Positions 39,267-51,240 of a stretch of DNA of 52,322 nucleotides are shown here, in pieces. Below the pieces are notes generated by a model. That model had not been told where the DNA came from. It did no database searches and saw nothing but the letters and a program-made list of their open reading frames with translations. The translations under genes and the position numbers were made by a program. The stretch covers positions 1 to 52,322 of the forward strand of contig CALWPV010000123.1 of NCBI GenBank assembly GCA_944383515.1. Direction: 5' to 3'. Every line of letters starts with the position of its first letter. Position 1 is the first letter of the stretch. This DNA is from an uncultured Clostridia bacterium (GTDB lineage: Bacteria > Bacillota > Clostridia > Lachnospirales > Bianqueaceae).

Positions 39267-40587
39267 CAGCTTTTCTCAAAAAATATAGCAAAAAAGGAAC
39301 ACTGAGCACAAAGGTAGCGGCGTCGGCTACCGCTTGCGCAATTTGCACCCCCAAAAGCCCCAGCGCCGGCGGCAACAAAAAAATCAGAGGAATAAAAAAC
39401 AGCCCCTGCCTAGCGCTCGCCAAAAAGGTTGCTATTACCGGCCGTTTGATGGCCTGAAATCCCAAATTCACAATGGTGCAAATCCCTAAAAGCGGCATGG
39501 TCAGCGCGCCGGCGCGCAGCGCCAAAAGGGCGATGCCCTGCACCTCTTCTTCAGTAGAAAAGAGAGAGATAAGAAAAGGGGCCTGCAGAAAGCATACCGC
39601 TGCTAAAAGCACCAGGCCTGCGGTGCCCGTCCAAAGGCAAAATAGAGCAGCGCCGCGAACCCGCCGGGTGAGCCCCTGAGCGTAATTATAACCTAGTAAA
39701 GGCTGGAGCCCCTGGCCGTACCCAAGCATTAAAGTAAGAACAATCATAAAAATTTTTCCGGCAATAGACATGCCGGCTACGGCACCGGCGCCATAGGCAG
39801 TCGCCGCGCGGCTGAGCAGCGCGGCCGAAACCGCTGCCAATCCCTGGCGCAGCAGCGAAGGAAGGCCGTTAAAAAGAATGGAGGGAAGCAGCCTCAAGGA
39901 AGAAGCACGGAGAGGAAACAATCGCAGCGAGAGAACGGTCTTCTTGCGGAAAAAGGGATAAAGCAGTAAACATAAACAGAGTAGCTGACTAAGCAGCGTA
40001 GCCAAAGAAATTCCTTGTATTCCTAAAAAACGCATAAGCAGCGGAGAAAGAACAAGGCTAAGAAGTCCGGAAGAAACAATCGCGCGCATGACGTATCCGG
40101 TGTGGCCTTCGGAGCGCAGTAAATGGCTCAAACAGAGGGAGCTGGTAAAAAGCGGGGCCGATAAAAATAAAAAGAAACTGTAGTCCCTGGCATACGGCAG
40201 AATTTGGTCATCGGCGCCAAGCAGCGTTAAAATGGGATCGCGTGCCCCTAGCGCCAGAGCAATACCAATCCCCAGCAACAGGGCCAGGTAAAACGAAGTG
40301 CTGGCAATTTGGCTGGCCCGCTCCTTCTCTTGTTTACCGAGGGACAAAGAAATGAGACTGCCGCCGCCCATTCCCAGCGTAAAGCCAACGGCCTGAATTA
40401 ACGAGGTTAAGGCAAACGTAATTCCCACGGCGGCCGTTGCCTGCGTGCCCAGGCTCGCCACATAAAAGGTATCGGCAATTTGATAGATCGAGGTCATAAG
40501 CATGCTGGCCATAGTGGGAAGTGCTAGTGAGAGAAGCACGCGCGGAATCGGCCCCTGTGTCATGGTCTCATGTGTATCTTTGGACAT
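39241..40587 (-). CDS. Second MATE-family efflux transporter
   Basis: This 448-residue membrane protein has about 12 hydrophobic segments and the MATE start PIPRVLLSLALPTMASMLMTSIYQIADTFY. It belongs to a different branch from the one at 35368. AAGGAG lies 8 bases before the start at 40587; the ORF extension upstream is not supported. It is followed directly by the isomerase gene. Confidence 0.9.
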   Translation of the reverse strand: MSKDTHETMTQGPIPRVLLSLALPTMASMLMTSIYQIADTFYVASLGTQATAAVGITFALTSLIQAVGFTLGMGGGSLISLSLGKQEKERASQIASTSFYLALLLGIGIALALGARDPILTLLGADDQILPYARDYSFFLFLSAPLFTSSLCLSHLLRSEGHTGYVMRAIVSSGLLSLVLSPLLMRFLGIQGISLATLLSQLLCLCLLLYPFFRKKTVLSLRLFPLRASSLRLLPSILFNGLPSLLRQGLAAVSAALLSRAATAYGAGAVAGMSIAGKIFMIVLTLMLGYGQGLQPLLGYNYAQGLTRRVRGAALFCLWTGTAGLVLLAAVCFLQAPFLISLFSTEEEVQGIALLALRAGALTMPLLGICTIVNLGFQAIKRPVIATFLASARQGLFFIPLIFLLPPALGLLGVQIAQAVADAATFVLSVPFLLYFLRKAVDKKNGKG

Positions 40588-40670
40588 GGTATGCGCTCCT
40601 TGCAAAGTGGTTAAACTAGTCTTAGTATGCGCAACCTTGGAAAGATCATACAAAACGATGCAAAGGTGAG

Positions 40671-40699
40671 TTGACAAGCCGCTGGGCTTTTCGTATCAT
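40671..40699 (+). promoter_or_regulatory. Sigma-70 promoter of the YhhN-like operon
   Basis: TTGACA (40671-40676) and TATCAT (40694-40699) are 17 bases apart, 15 bases before the GTG start. Confidence 0.75.
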
Positions 40700-40714
40700 A
40701 GAAAGGAATACGCA

Positions 40715-41299
40715 GTGATCAAAAGGTTTTGGCTAGCTTTGGAGGCGGCGCTTTATGGCGCCTACCTTATAGGGGATATAGCTGGTGTACCGGTAGACGG
40801 GCTCAAATACGCGGCGGTTGCGTTTTGCGCCGCCATGGCCGTTGAGATTGGCGAGCCGCTTACCATGGGGGCGCTTTTATGCAGCCTGGTAGCGGATTTA
40901 TTTTTGCTTTTTGACACGCGTCATGTGCTGCTGGGGGTATTAGCGTTTGGCGTGGTGCAAACGTTATATGCGCTGTGGCTGCCGGATGGAATGGGTATAA
41001 GAGCGCTGCTGTTTAGCATAAGCCTGCTGTGGCTGCGCAGCCCGCTGGAGATAGCGGCGGCGTATTATTTTATTATGTTAAGTTTTAATACGGCCACAGC
41101 AATTCAAAGAAAAATACCCTATTTGGCGCCGGGCCTTAGTTTGCTGCTTGCCTGCGACATTTGCGTGGGGCTGCATTATATACGGCCCGCCTGGCCGCTG
41201 GTCGCCTATGGCATGTGGCTTTTTTATCTGCCGGGACAAGTGTGTTTGGTACTTGCGTCTTCACGAGTAGGAGGTATAGGAATCTATGAAAGAAAGTAA
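40715..41299 (+). CDS. YhhN/TMEM86-like membrane protein
   Basis: This 194-residue protein has six to seven hydrophobic segments. LLCSLVADLFLLF and LAFGVVQTLYALWL resemble the YhhN (lysoplasmalogenase-like) family. Some members hydrolyse lysoplasmalogens; here the activity is not proven. Start is GTG after AAAGGAA. It overlaps the next gene by 14 bases. Confidence 0.6.
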   Translation: MIKRFWLALEAALYGAYLIGDIAGVPVDGLKYAAVAFCAAMAVEIGEPLTMGALLCSLVADLFLLFDTRHVLLGVLAFGVVQTLYALWLPDGMGIRALLFSISLLWLRSPLEIAAAYYFIMLSFNTATAIQRKIPYLAPGLSLLLACDICVGLHYIRPAWPLVAYGMWLFYLPGQVCLVLASSRVGGIGIYERK

Positions 41300-41933
41300 G
41301 ATACTATCGGTGGCGCTGAGCATAGCGATTGCGTTTCTGGTTTTGACGGCGGCTATTGCCGTGCCTATTCTGTTTCGTCCGTTTTATTATTGGCAAATTG
41401 GGCCGCTGGGGCTGGAAGCGACTACGGGGCTGAGCCGGTCGGAAATCATAGAAGCGTATAACCAGATGATGAATTTTTGCATAGGCATTACCCATGAGTT
41501 TTCAACGGGGGTGCTGGCCTGGTCCGAGTGGGGTCGTTCTCATTTTGTGGATGTGCGGAGCCTGTTTATGCTGGACTTAATCGTATTGGGCGTGACCGCG
41601 TTAGGCCTTTTGGCCTGGCGCGTGGCGCGAAGCCGGTTACATATTCGCCCCTATCAATTTGCCGGGCGCACGCCTGGGTTTTATGCGGGAGCAGGTTTGC
41701 TAAGCGTTTTTATAGTGGTTGGTCTGCTGGCTGCCACTAACTTTTCAAGGGCGTTTACTATATTCCACAGGCTGTTTTTTCCAGGGAAGGAAAACTGGAT
41801 TTTTGATCCAGCCGTCGACCAGATTATTTTAATTTTGCCGGAAACATTTTTTATGAACTGCGCGATTTTAATTTTAGTGCTGCTGATCGGCGGTTGTCTG
41901 GGACTGATGATAGCAGGCAGGAGGAGAGCATGA
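41286..41933 (+). CDS. TIGR01906 (DUF1461) integral membrane protein
   Basis: This 215-residue protein has four hydrophobic segments and the family signature in the first external loop (LSRSEIIEAYNQMMNF, FSTGVL). The function is unknown. It overlaps both neighbours, so it belongs to a three-gene operon with the YhhN-like and cysteine-cluster genes. Confidence 0.88.
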   Translation: MKESKILSVALSIAIAFLVLTAAIAVPILFRPFYYWQIGPLGLEATTGLSRSEIIEAYNQMMNFCIGITHEFSTGVLAWSEWGRSHFVDVRSLFMLDLIVLGVTALGLLAWRVARSRLHIRPYQFAGRTPGFYAGAGLLSVFIVVGLLAATNFSRAFTIFHRLFFPGKENWIFDPAVDQIILILPETFFMNCAILILVLLIGGCLGLMIAGRRRA

Positions 41934-42577
41934 GAAGGGGCGTTTCGTTACAGGACATTTCCGACGGCCGGCTGTATCGGGCAGAAGACTGGGTGCGGGC
42001 TGACGCGGGCGGTTGTCAGGGCTGCTTTTTTTGCTGCTGCCATACGGCGCGGGCTATTGTGTTAGATCCGTTAGACGTAGCAAGGTTAACGCACGGGCTG
42101 CGGCTCTCTTTTGAGCAGCTGCTGCAGCAATATGTAGAGCTGGGCGTGGAAGAAGGGTTGCTGCTGCCGCATTTACGTTCAGAAGGCCGCGAAGAGCGCT
42201 GCGTGTTTTTAAATGCAGAGGGACGCTGCGCGCAGCATGCGCTGCGGCCGGGAATTTGCCGGCTGTTTCCGCTGGCTCGGTATTATGACGCACAGGGGCT
42301 GCATTATATTATACAGAAAAATGAATGTGTGAAGAAAAACCGCAAGCTGATTCAGGTGCAAACGTGGATCGATATGCCGCAGCTGGCGCAGTACGAGCAT
42401 TTTGTGAAGCAGTGGCACGATTTTCGTATTCGGGCGGTGCAGCAGGCCGGAGGCGATCTCAAAGGTTTAAATTTATATCTGCTGCGTGTCTTTTATCAGA
42501 CTCCCTGGGAAGAGGCAGCGTTTTATCAACAATTTGCCGCAAGGCTTAAGCAGGCTGAGGACGATTTGGGCATATAG
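41930..42577 (+). CDS. YkgJ-type cysteine-cluster protein
   Basis: This 215-residue protein has GGCQGCFFCCCHTA at residues 27-40, a Cys-rich metal site, and further conserved Cys in ERCVFLN, RCAQHALRPGICRLFP. This is the YkgJ family (CxxCxxCC), likely zinc- or iron-sulfur-binding. GAGGAG precedes the start at 41930, which overlaps the previous stop by ATGA. Confidence 0.9.
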   Translation: MRRGVSLQDISDGRLYRAEDWVRADAGGCQGCFFCCCHTARAIVLDPLDVARLTHGLRLSFEQLLQQYVELGVEEGLLLPHLRSEGREERCVFLNAEGRCAQHALRPGICRLFPLARYYDAQGLHYIIQKNECVKKNRKLIQVQTWIDMPQLAQYEHFVKQWHDFRIRAVQQAGGDLKGLNLYLLRVFYQTPWEEAAFYQQFAARLKQAEDDLGI

Positions 42578-42585
42578 TGCGAAAA

Positions 42586-42620
42586 TCAAGAGATAGTAAA
42601 GAAAAAAGAGGGTCTCTTGA
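42586..42620. promoter_or_regulatory. Inverted repeat touching the atp promoter
   Basis: TCAAGAGA (42586-42593) and TCTCTTGA (42613-42620) are perfect arms. The right arm overlaps the -35 box of the atp promoter. It may be an operator or the terminator of the preceding operon. Confidence 0.45.
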
Positions 42621-42644
42621 CTTTTTGAAAAATCGGTCTATAAT
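42617..42644 (+). promoter_or_regulatory. Sigma-70 promoter of the atp operon
   Basis: TTGACT (42617-42622) and a perfect TATAAT (42639-42644) are 16 bases apart. The leader (42645-42829) is long and holds a tandem ATTGCCCT repeat (from about 42710) and a hairpin (42764-42785, GCGATCACG with CGTGGTCGC). No atpI or atpZ gene is present. Confidence 0.85.
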
Positions 42645-42829
42645 AGTCGATGGTGCAAGGAAAATACATAAGCTAAGGAGGATGATGGGAGAATCTGACT
42701 AGGCGATCTATTGCCCTGGCAATTGCCCTAGCAGAATTTAATTCTTGGAACTTGGAAGCTGACGCGATCACGACCCCGTGGTCGCTTTATATAAGAAGAG
42801 ATAACTTCCAAAAAGAAAGAAGGAAAAAT

Positions 42830-43675
42830 ATGAAGAAAAAAAGAACACGATTTATAATCATCTGGATCATCGTGACGCTCGCCTTGTTGGTTGGTAGTTT
42901 TCTGGCTCCGTCAGGAAGCGGAGAGGAAACCGTTCAGGTGATGATGCGCGATGCCGTCCTGCATGAGACGAATCAAATCAGTCTGTTTGGAATCATGACG
43001 GTGAATCCCGGACTTATTTCTGCGATTACGGTAACAGTGATTCTACTGGTAGCCGCCGCATGTATTCGCATTTTTGTGATTCCAAAATTTAAATATGTCC
43101 CCGGAAAGTTCCAGATGATGCTGGAACAGGTGGTGGGCATGTTTGATAATCTGGCCAAAACGAACAGCCCCTGGAGAAACGGATTTTTGGGGGCCTATGT
43201 GTTTGCGGCCGGCGCGTTTATTTTTGTGGGAACGCTGTTTGAACTTTTCGGTTTGCAGGCGATTACCACAGAAGGGCATTCCGTTACTTTGCCCGCCCCG
43301 CTGTCCGACGTCAATGGCGCTATTATGCTGGGTGTTTTGTCCTACTGCGTCATAGTATCCGGTGCGATTGCAGGCAATGGAATTCGCGGAATCGGAAAAG
43401 CACTCAAGGAGGTATCCTTGCTCATCTCCATGAGTTTCCGACTGTTCGGCGCTTTGTTAAGTGGTTTGCTGGTTACGGAACTGGTGTATTACTACATCTC
43501 ACTTAGCTTTGTATTGCCGGTTATTGTGGGTATACTCTTTACATTATTGCACGCGCTAATTCAAAGCTATGTACTGACTATGCTCACCGCCCTGTTTTAC
43601 GGCGAAATGTCAGAGCCGACACCTAAAAAGAAAAAGGCTCGTCATGAAAAAGTTGCGAAAGCAAGTGAAATTTAA
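42830..43675 (+). CDS. atpB: ATP synthase subunit a
   Basis: This 281-residue membrane subunit has the essential Arg in LLISMSFRLFGALLSG and LHALIQSYVLTMLTALF near the C-terminus, which face the c-ring. It forms the ion path of Fo. A longer ORF starts at 42752, but AAGGAAAA precedes ATG 42830. First gene of the operon. Confidence 0.95.
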   Translation: MKKKRTRFIIIWIIVTLALLVGSFLAPSGSGEETVQVMMRDAVLHETNQISLFGIMTVNPGLISAITVTVILLVAAACIRIFVIPKFKYVPGKFQMMLEQVVGMFDNLAKTNSPWRNGFLGAYVFAAGAFIFVGTLFELFGLQAITTEGHSVTLPAPLSDVNGAIMLGVLSYCVIVSGAIAGNGIRGIGKALKEVSLLISMSFRLFGALLSGLLVTELVYYYISLSFVLPVIVGILFTLLHALIQSYVLTMLTALFYGEMSEPTPKKKKARHEKVAKASEI

Positions 43676-43698
43676 AAGGAAGATCGAGGTTAATCATT

Positions 43699-44079
43699 AT
43701 GAAGAATGTAAAAAAGATTTGTGCGCTTTTGTTTTTAACATTATTTGTTTCATTTGTAGCGATTCCGGTATTTTCTGATTCTACCGATGTTTCCGCGGCA
43801 GAGTCTACCGAGGTAACTACCACGGAGACGGCTCAGGAAGATGACGGCAGCAGCATTGACGGCGTAAAGGCAATTGCGGCAGGTGTCGCCATTGGTTTGG
43901 CGGCAGCCGGCGGTGCGCTGGGTATGGGTTTGGTCGGTGGTAAATCGGCCGAAGGTATTTCCCGTCAGCCCGATATGGAAAGCAAGATCAGAACTACGCT
44001 CATGCTGACCATGGTCTTCATTGAGACGGCTATTATTTACGCGTTGTTGGTTGTTATTTTAATTATATTCGTATTATAA
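43699..44079 (+). CDS. atpE: ATP synthase subunit c with an N-terminal extension
   Basis: This subunit has 126 residues against the usual 75-90. The first 25 look like a signal peptide (basic start, ALLFLTLFVSFVAIPV), then an acidic linker to about 53. The core is a normal hairpin: GGALGMGLVGGKSAEGISRQP loop and MVFIETAIIYALL with the ion-binding Glu109. Thr110 and Tyr114 resemble the Na+ site (ES...Y), but the helix-1 Gln of Na+ rings is Met76. The coupling ion is therefore undecided. Confidence 0.93.
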   Translation: MKNVKKICALLFLTLFVSFVAIPVFSDSTDVSAAESTEVTTTETAQEDDGSSIDGVKAIAAGVAIGLAAAGGALGMGLVGGKSAEGISRQPDMESKIRTTLMLTMVFIETAIIYALLVVILIIFVL

Positions 44080-44093
44080 AGGCAGGATTTGGT

Positions 44094-44594
44094 ATGAACA
44101 TTCCGTTAAATATAGATTGGCAGCAAATATTGCTCCATCTCTTTAACTTTGCGATTTTAGCCGGCGGGTTGTATCTGATCCTGTACCGTCCGGTAAAGGA
44201 ATTTATGAAAAAGCGGGAAGAATATTACCAGAACGTAGATAAAGAAGCAAAAAAACACAGAAAAGAAGCTGAAGATCTGGTACACTGGTATCATGCGCAG
44301 CTGGAGCATGTCGATGAAGAGCTTGAGCAAAAGAGAGCTAAAGCACAAAAAGAGATGGATCAAATGCGTGAACAGCAGATAGAAGAAACCAGGAAACAGG
44401 CCCATGCTATTTTGGCTCAGGCCAAGGAAGCAGCGCAGCATGAACACGATGTCATGATACAGCAGACTAAAAAGGAGCTGACGGACATGGTGGTTACGGC
44501 TGCCGAAAAGATTACGCTCAAAGATCAGGGAGATCCCTACGAGCAATTCCTCAGCATTGCGGAAAGGGAGGTTCCAGATGGACAAAACAAATGA
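44094..44594 (+). CDS. atpF: ATP synthase subunit b
   Basis: This 166-residue subunit has one N-terminal membrane helix ([23 protein letters not shown]) and a long charged coiled coil. It is the peripheral stalk. It has no delta fusion. Its end overlaps the next start by 17 bases. Confidence 0.93.
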   Translation: MNIPLNIDWQQILLHLFNFAILAGGLYLILYRPVKEFMKKREEYYQNVDKEAKKHRKEAEDLVHWYHAQLEHVDEELEQKRAKAQKEMDQMREQQIEETRKQAHAILAQAKEAAQHEHDVMIQQTKKELTDMVVTAAEKITLKDQGDPYEQFLSIAEREVPDGQNK

Positions 44595-46353
44595 AAAACG
44601 CGGTAAAGCCATTCTGCGCAGCGCCGCGAAGCCAAGTCAGGAGATTCAGGGACGTCTGCTTCACTTTTTAATGCGGCGTTATAAGAAAGATTTTACGCTG
44701 CAGTGGGAGCAAGATATTGATATGACCGACGGCTTTGTGCTGCAGGCCGGTTCCGACGTCTATGACTGGAGCATTGAGGGGCGTCTGCGTCAGTTTAAAG
44801 ACAGACTGGAGCAGCTGCACCCGGCGAATCGCGAAATCATTCCGCTCATAAAAGAAACCGTAAATAACTGGATTCCGGAGGTTATGCCGGAAGAAATGGG
44901 CGAAGTCATTTCAGTAGGAGACGAAATCGCCACAGTTTCGGGCTTAGAGCATGCTGCTTATGGAGAAATTTTGCTGTTCTCTTCGGGCGTCAAAGGCATG
45001 GTACAAGACCTGAAAGAAGGGGAAATTGGCTGTATTTTGTTTGGCGACGAAGAAGAAATTGTCGAAGGTAGCATTGTGCGCCGCACTGGAAAAACCGCTG
45101 GTATTCCGGTAGGCGAAGAATTTTTAGGGCGTGTAATCAACGCTTTGGGCGAACCGATTGACGGTAAAGGAGAAATCCAGGCCAGCGAGTATCGGCCTAT
45201 CGAGGCTCCCGCTCCTAGTATTATTGAAAGACAGCCGGTTGACACGCCTATGGAGACGGGCCTTTTGGCCATTGACTCCATGTTCCCAATTGGCCGTGGT
45301 CAGCGAGAGCTGATTATTGGCGACAGACAAACGGGTAAAACCGCGATTGCGCTAGATACCATTCTGAATCAGAAGGGAAAAAATGTAATCTGTATTTATG
45401 TCGCGATTGGTCAGAAGGCTAGTTCGGTTGCGCAGCTTGTGGAAACGCTGCAGCAAAACGATGCACTGGAGTATTCGATTATCGTAAGCGCCTCGGCCAG
45501 CGATGCCGCAACGCTGCAATATATCGCACCGTATGCGGGCACTGCGCTGGGCGAGTATTTTATGTATAAAGGTAAAGACGTACTCATTGTATATGACGAT
45601 TTGTCTAAGCATGCCATTGCGTATCGTGCTATTAGCCTGTTGCTGGAGCGTTCCCCTGGACGTGAGGCTTTCCCCGGCGATGTATTCTACTTACACTCTC
45701 GTTTGTTAGAGCGCTCGGCGCACCTTTCTGACGAAATGGGCGGCGGCAGCATGACGGCGCTGCCGATTGTAGAAACACAGGCGGGTGACGTTTCGGCGTA
45801 TATTCCGACTAACATTATTTCCATTACCGATGGACAGATTTTCTTGGAAAGCGATCTGTTCTTCTCCGGTCAGCGTCCGGCTGTTAACGTGGGGCTTTCC
45901 GTATCCCGTGTGGGCGGCGACGCGCAGACTAAAGCCATGAAGAAGGCGTCCGGCGGTTTACGTCTGGATTTGGCGCAGTACCGAGAAATGGAAGTCTTTA
46001 CACAGTTTTCCAGTGACTTAGACGAGCTGACTAAACGGCAACTGGTTTACGGCCAGGGGCTTATGCGCCTGTTGCGGCAGCCGCAGTATCACCCCATGCG
46101 TCAGCATGAGCAGGTGATTTTGCTTACGGTGGCGCTGCGTCACCTGATGCAGGATGTGCCGCTGGAAAAGATCGATCAGTTCTGTAACGATTTGCTTGCC
46201 TATATAGAGAATAATAGCGCTACCCTATGCTACCAAATTGATCAGACAGGCAAACTGAGTGAAGAAGATCAGGACGCCATTGTTCAAATGACGAAAAAAT
46301 ATCAGGCAGATCTCAAGCTGAAAGAAGATTTAGCGGGAAAGGATAATGGGTAA
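44578..46353 (+). CDS. atpA: Fused delta (C-terminal domain)-alpha subunit of ATP synthase
   Basis: This 591-residue protein joins two subunits. Residues 1-90 resemble the C-terminal domain of delta ([34 protein letters not shown]). From about 95 a full alpha subunit follows: [17 protein letters not shown], Walker A GDRQTGKT, and the Arg finger [10 protein letters not shown]. There is no separate atpH, and the delta N-terminal helical bundle is missing. Alpha alone is usually about 500 residues. ATG 44578 follows GGGAGG by 7 bases; the earlier ATG lies inside atpF. Confidence 0.93.
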   Translation: MDKTNEKRGKAILRSAAKPSQEIQGRLLHFLMRRYKKDFTLQWEQDIDMTDGFVLQAGSDVYDWSIEGRLRQFKDRLEQLHPANREIIPLIKETVNNWIPEVMPEEMGEVISVGDEIATVSGLEHAAYGEILLFSSGVKGMVQDLKEGEIGCILFGDEEEIVEGSIVRRTGKTAGIPVGEEFLGRVINALGEPIDGKGEIQASEYRPIEAPAPSIIERQPVDTPMETGLLAIDSMFPIGRGQRELIIGDRQTGKTAIALDTILNQKGKNVICIYVAIGQKASSVAQLVETLQQNDALEYSIIVSASASDAATLQYIAPYAGTALGEYFMYKGKDVLIVYDDLSKHAIAYRAISLLLERSPGREAFPGDVFYLHSRLLERSAHLSDEMGGGSMTALPIVETQAGDVSAYIPTNIISITDGQIFLESDLFFSGQRPAVNVGLSVSRVGGDAQTKAMKKASGGLRLDLAQYREMEVFTQFSSDLDELTKRQLVYGQGLMRLLRQPQYHPMRQHEQVILLTVALRHLMQDVPLEKIDQFCNDLLAYIENNSATLCYQIDQTGKLSEEDQDAIVQMTKKYQADLKLKEDLAGKDNG

Positions 46354-46358
46354 GCATT

Positions 46359-48669
<2,311 letters not shown>

Positions 48670-48670
<1 letters not shown>

Positions 48671-49077
48671 TGAAACCATTTAATGTCCATATTTTGGCTG
48701 CTGACCACACATTCTACGACGGAGAATGCGTATCGCTCATTGTCCCGACGGTAACAGGAATGTATGGCATTCATGCGGGGCATAGCAATATGATTAGCGC
48801 CATTGTGCCCGGTATGCTCTCATATCAGCTGGAAGGCGAAGAAATGCAAATCGCCGCCATTTCACCGGGCATTATGAAGATTGAAAATGGCGAGGTGCTG
48901 GTATTGGTCGACTCCATTGAGCGGCCGGAGGAAATCGACGTTAACCGCGCTAAGCGCGAAGCCGACGCCGCGCAAGAAGCAATTTTGCAAAAGCGCAGCA
49001 TGAAGGAATATCGCCTGGCGCAGGCTACGCTTTCCAGAGCGCTTAACCGTTTGAAAGTAAAAAACAGTATGCGATAA
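48670..49077 (+). CDS. atpC: ATP synthase subunit epsilon
   Basis: This 135-residue subunit shows FYDGECVSLIVPTVTGMYGIHAGHSNMISAI in the beta-sandwich and a C-terminal helical hairpin (NRAKREADAAQEAILQKR). Last gene of the operon. Confidence 0.93.
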
Positions 49078-49081
49078 AAAG

Positions 49082-49140
49082 AAAAGAGGATGTTTCCTGC
49101 CTAGGGGCTGTAAGCCGTAGGTCAGAAAGCATCCTCTTTT
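49082..49140. terminator. Bidirectional terminator between atpC and purC
   Basis: AAAAGAGGATG and CATCCTCTTTT are outer arms, extended inside by TTTC/GAAAG with one bulge and by GCCTA/TAGGT. Runs of A on the left and T on the right suit both strands, for the convergent atp and pur operons. Confidence 0.85.
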
Positions 49141-49154
49141 TTAATGTTTATGAA

Positions 49155-50018
49155 TTACAGAGCTTCGCCGGTTAGCATTTCATAACCCTGCAGATATTTG
49201 GCAATGGTCTTGTCGACTATCTCCTGCGGCAGGGTCCAGTCGTGCTGGCCTTCGTTTTCTTTCAGCCAGTCGCGGGCAAACTGTTTGTCGAAGGAGGGCT
49301 GACCATGACCGGGCTCGTATCCCTGCGCCGGCCAAAAACGAGAGCTATCTGGCGTTAACATTTCGTCGCCCAGCACAATCTCGCCGTTTTCATCCAGACC
49401 AAATTCAAACTTAGTGTCGGCAATAATAATGCCGCGGCTCAGCGCATAATCGGCGCATACCGTGTATAACTGAATAGTGTAATCACGCAGCTTGGCCGCA
49501 TACTCCGCGCCCTTGCCGGGAAAATATTTTTCCAGGTGCGCTACGCTCTGCTCATACGAGATATTTTCGTCGTGATCGCCAATTTCAGCTTTGGTAGACG
49601 GGGTGTAAATCGGTTCGGGCAGTTTGTCGGATTCGCGCAGGCCCTCGGGCAGCGTGATACCGCATACCGTGCCGTTTTTCTGGTAGCTGGCCCAGCCGCT
49701 GCCGGTAATATAGCCCCGTACAATGCATTCAATCGGCAGCATGGTCAGTTTACGGCACAGCATACTTTTGCCTTCAAACTGCGGGGTTTGGAAAAAAGCG
49801 GGCATGTCTTTGGTATCGGTCGAAATCATGTGGTTGGGCACAATTTCTTTGGTCATGTTAAACCAGAATTTAGACATCTGCGTGAGAACAGTTCCTTTTT
49901 TGGTAATTTCGTTATGCAAGATCACGTCAAAGCAGCTGATGCGATCGGTGGCCACCATAATAAGGCTGTCTCCATTATCATAAATTTCACGAACTTTGCC
50001 TTCTTTAATCGGTTTCAT
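49155..50018 (-). CDS. purC: SAICAR synthetase
   Basis: This 287-residue enzyme has IKEGKVREIYDNGD, the ATP loop, DRISCFDVILHNEITKKGTVLTQMSKFWF, IECIVRGYITGSGW and GIIIADTKFEFG. It makes SAICAR in purine synthesis. GGAGG precedes the ATG. Last gene of the riboswitch-controlled operon. Confidence 0.95.
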   Translation of the reverse strand: MKPIKEGKVREIYDNGDSLIMVATDRISCFDVILHNEITKKGTVLTQMSKFWFNMTKEIVPNHMISTDTKDMPAFFQTPQFEGKSMLCRKLTMLPIECIVRGYITGSGWASYQKNGTVCGITLPEGLRESDKLPEPIYTPSTKAEIGDHDENISYEQSVAHLEKYFPGKGAEYAAKLRDYTIQLYTVCADYALSRGIIIADTKFEFGLDENGEIVLGDEMLTPDSSRFWPAQGYEPGHGQPSFDKQFARDWLKENEGQHDWTLPQEIVDKTIAKYLQGYEMLTGEAL

Positions 50019-50041
50019 AAGTATCCTCCATAGGGTAAAAA

Positions 50042-51220
50042 TTAGTGGTGGAACAGGCGCAGGCCGGTAAAGGCCATAACCATGTCATGTTTATCGCAGG
50101 CGGCAATAACGTTGTCGTCGCGCACCGAGCCGCCAGGCTCTGCAACATACTTGACGCCGCTCTTGAACGCGCGCTCAATATTGTCGCCAAAGGGGAAGAA
50201 CGCGTCAGAACCCAGCGCTACGTCGGTGAGCTGATCCAGCCAGGCCCGCTTTTCTTCGCGCGTAAAGACGGGCGGCTTTTCTTTAAATGTTGTTTCCCAA
50301 ACGCCATCGGCCAAAATGTCCATATATTCGTCGCCGATATACAGGTCAATCGCATTATCGCGATCGGCACGGCCGATGCCGTCAACAAATTGCAGATTCA
50401 GAACCTGGGGAGCTTGACGAAGCCACCAATTATCGGCCTTGCTTCCCGCTAGGCGGGTGCAGTGAATCCGTGACTGCTGCCCGGCGCCAATGCCGATGGC
50501 TTGGCCGTCTTTTACATAGCAAACGGAATTGGACTGCGTATACTTTAAGGTAATCATGGCAATCGCCAGATCGGTTTTGGCGCTGTCAGGCAGGTTTTTG
50601 TTTTGCGTGACAATTTGGCTGAAAAAGTTTTCGTCGATTTTCAGTTCGTTGCGGCCTTGCTCAAATGTAATGCCATACACCTGCTTGCGTTCCAGCGGCG
50701 CGGGGCGATACGCAGGGTCAATCTGCAGTACACAGTAGTTTCCGCCTTTTTTCTTTTGCAGCATTTCCAGCGCTTTGGGCTCATAACCGGGCGCAATGAC
50801 GCCGTCGGAAACTTCGCGGCGGCTCAGCCGGGCGGTCGGAACGTCGCATATGTCGGAGAGCGCGATAAAATCGCCGAACGAGCTCATGCGGTCGGCGCCG
50901 CGGGCGCGGGCATAGGCGCAGGAAAGGGGCGAAAAGGTTTTGACATCGTCAACCCAGTAGATTTTTTTGAGCGTGTCGGTGAGCGGCAGGCCTATGGCAG
51001 CGCCGGCAGGGGAAACGTGTTTAAACGAAGTCGCGGCGGGCAAACCGCTTACGGCTTTGAGCTCGCTCACAAGCTGCCAGCCGTTTAAAGCGTCTAGCAG
51101 ATTGATATAGCCCGGGCGGCCGCAAAGCACCTGAATGGGTAAATCGCTGCCGTCTTCCATAAAAATGCGCGATGGCTTCTGATTAGGATTACAGCCATAT
51201 TTTAATTGCATTTCGTTCAT
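50042..51220 (-). CDS. purH: Stand-alone AICAR transformylase
   Basis: This 392-residue enzyme has only the formyltransferase part of Pur[28 protein letters not shown], and [25 protein letters not shown]. The N-terminal IMP cyclohydrolase domain of bifunctional PurH is absent; the gene upstream supplies that activity as PurO. GGAGG precedes the start. Confidence 0.93.
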   Translation of the reverse strand: MNEMQLKYGCNPNQKPSRIFMEDGSDLPIQVLCGRPGYINLLDALNGWQLVSELKAVSGLPAATSFKHVSPAGAAIGLPLTDTLKKIYWVDDVKTFSPLSCAYARARGADRMSSFGDFIALSDICDVPTARLSRREVSDGVIAPGYEPKALEMLQKKKGGNYCVLQIDPAYRPAPLERKQVYGITFEQGRNELKIDENFFSQIVTQNKNLPDSAKTDLAIAMITLKYTQSNSVCYVKDGQAIGIGAGQQSRIHCTRLAGSKADNWWLRQAPQVLNLQFVDGIGRADRDNAIDLYIGDEYMDILADGVWETTFKEKPPVFTREEKRAWLDQLTDVALGSDAFFPFGDNIERAFKSGVKYVAEPGGSVRDDNVIAACDKHDMVMAFTGLRLFHH

Positions 51221-51240
51221 GATAATCCTCCATTCTGGTT

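Noticed and set aside
40588-40677. 30-codon upstream extension of the second MATE pump
   Set aside because: AAGGAG sits directly before ATG 40587, and the extension is not membrane-like.
42752-42829. Extended N-terminus of subunit a
   Set aside because: The extra 26 residues are polar and cover the leader hairpin; ATG 42830 has AAGGA upstream and the normal membrane start.
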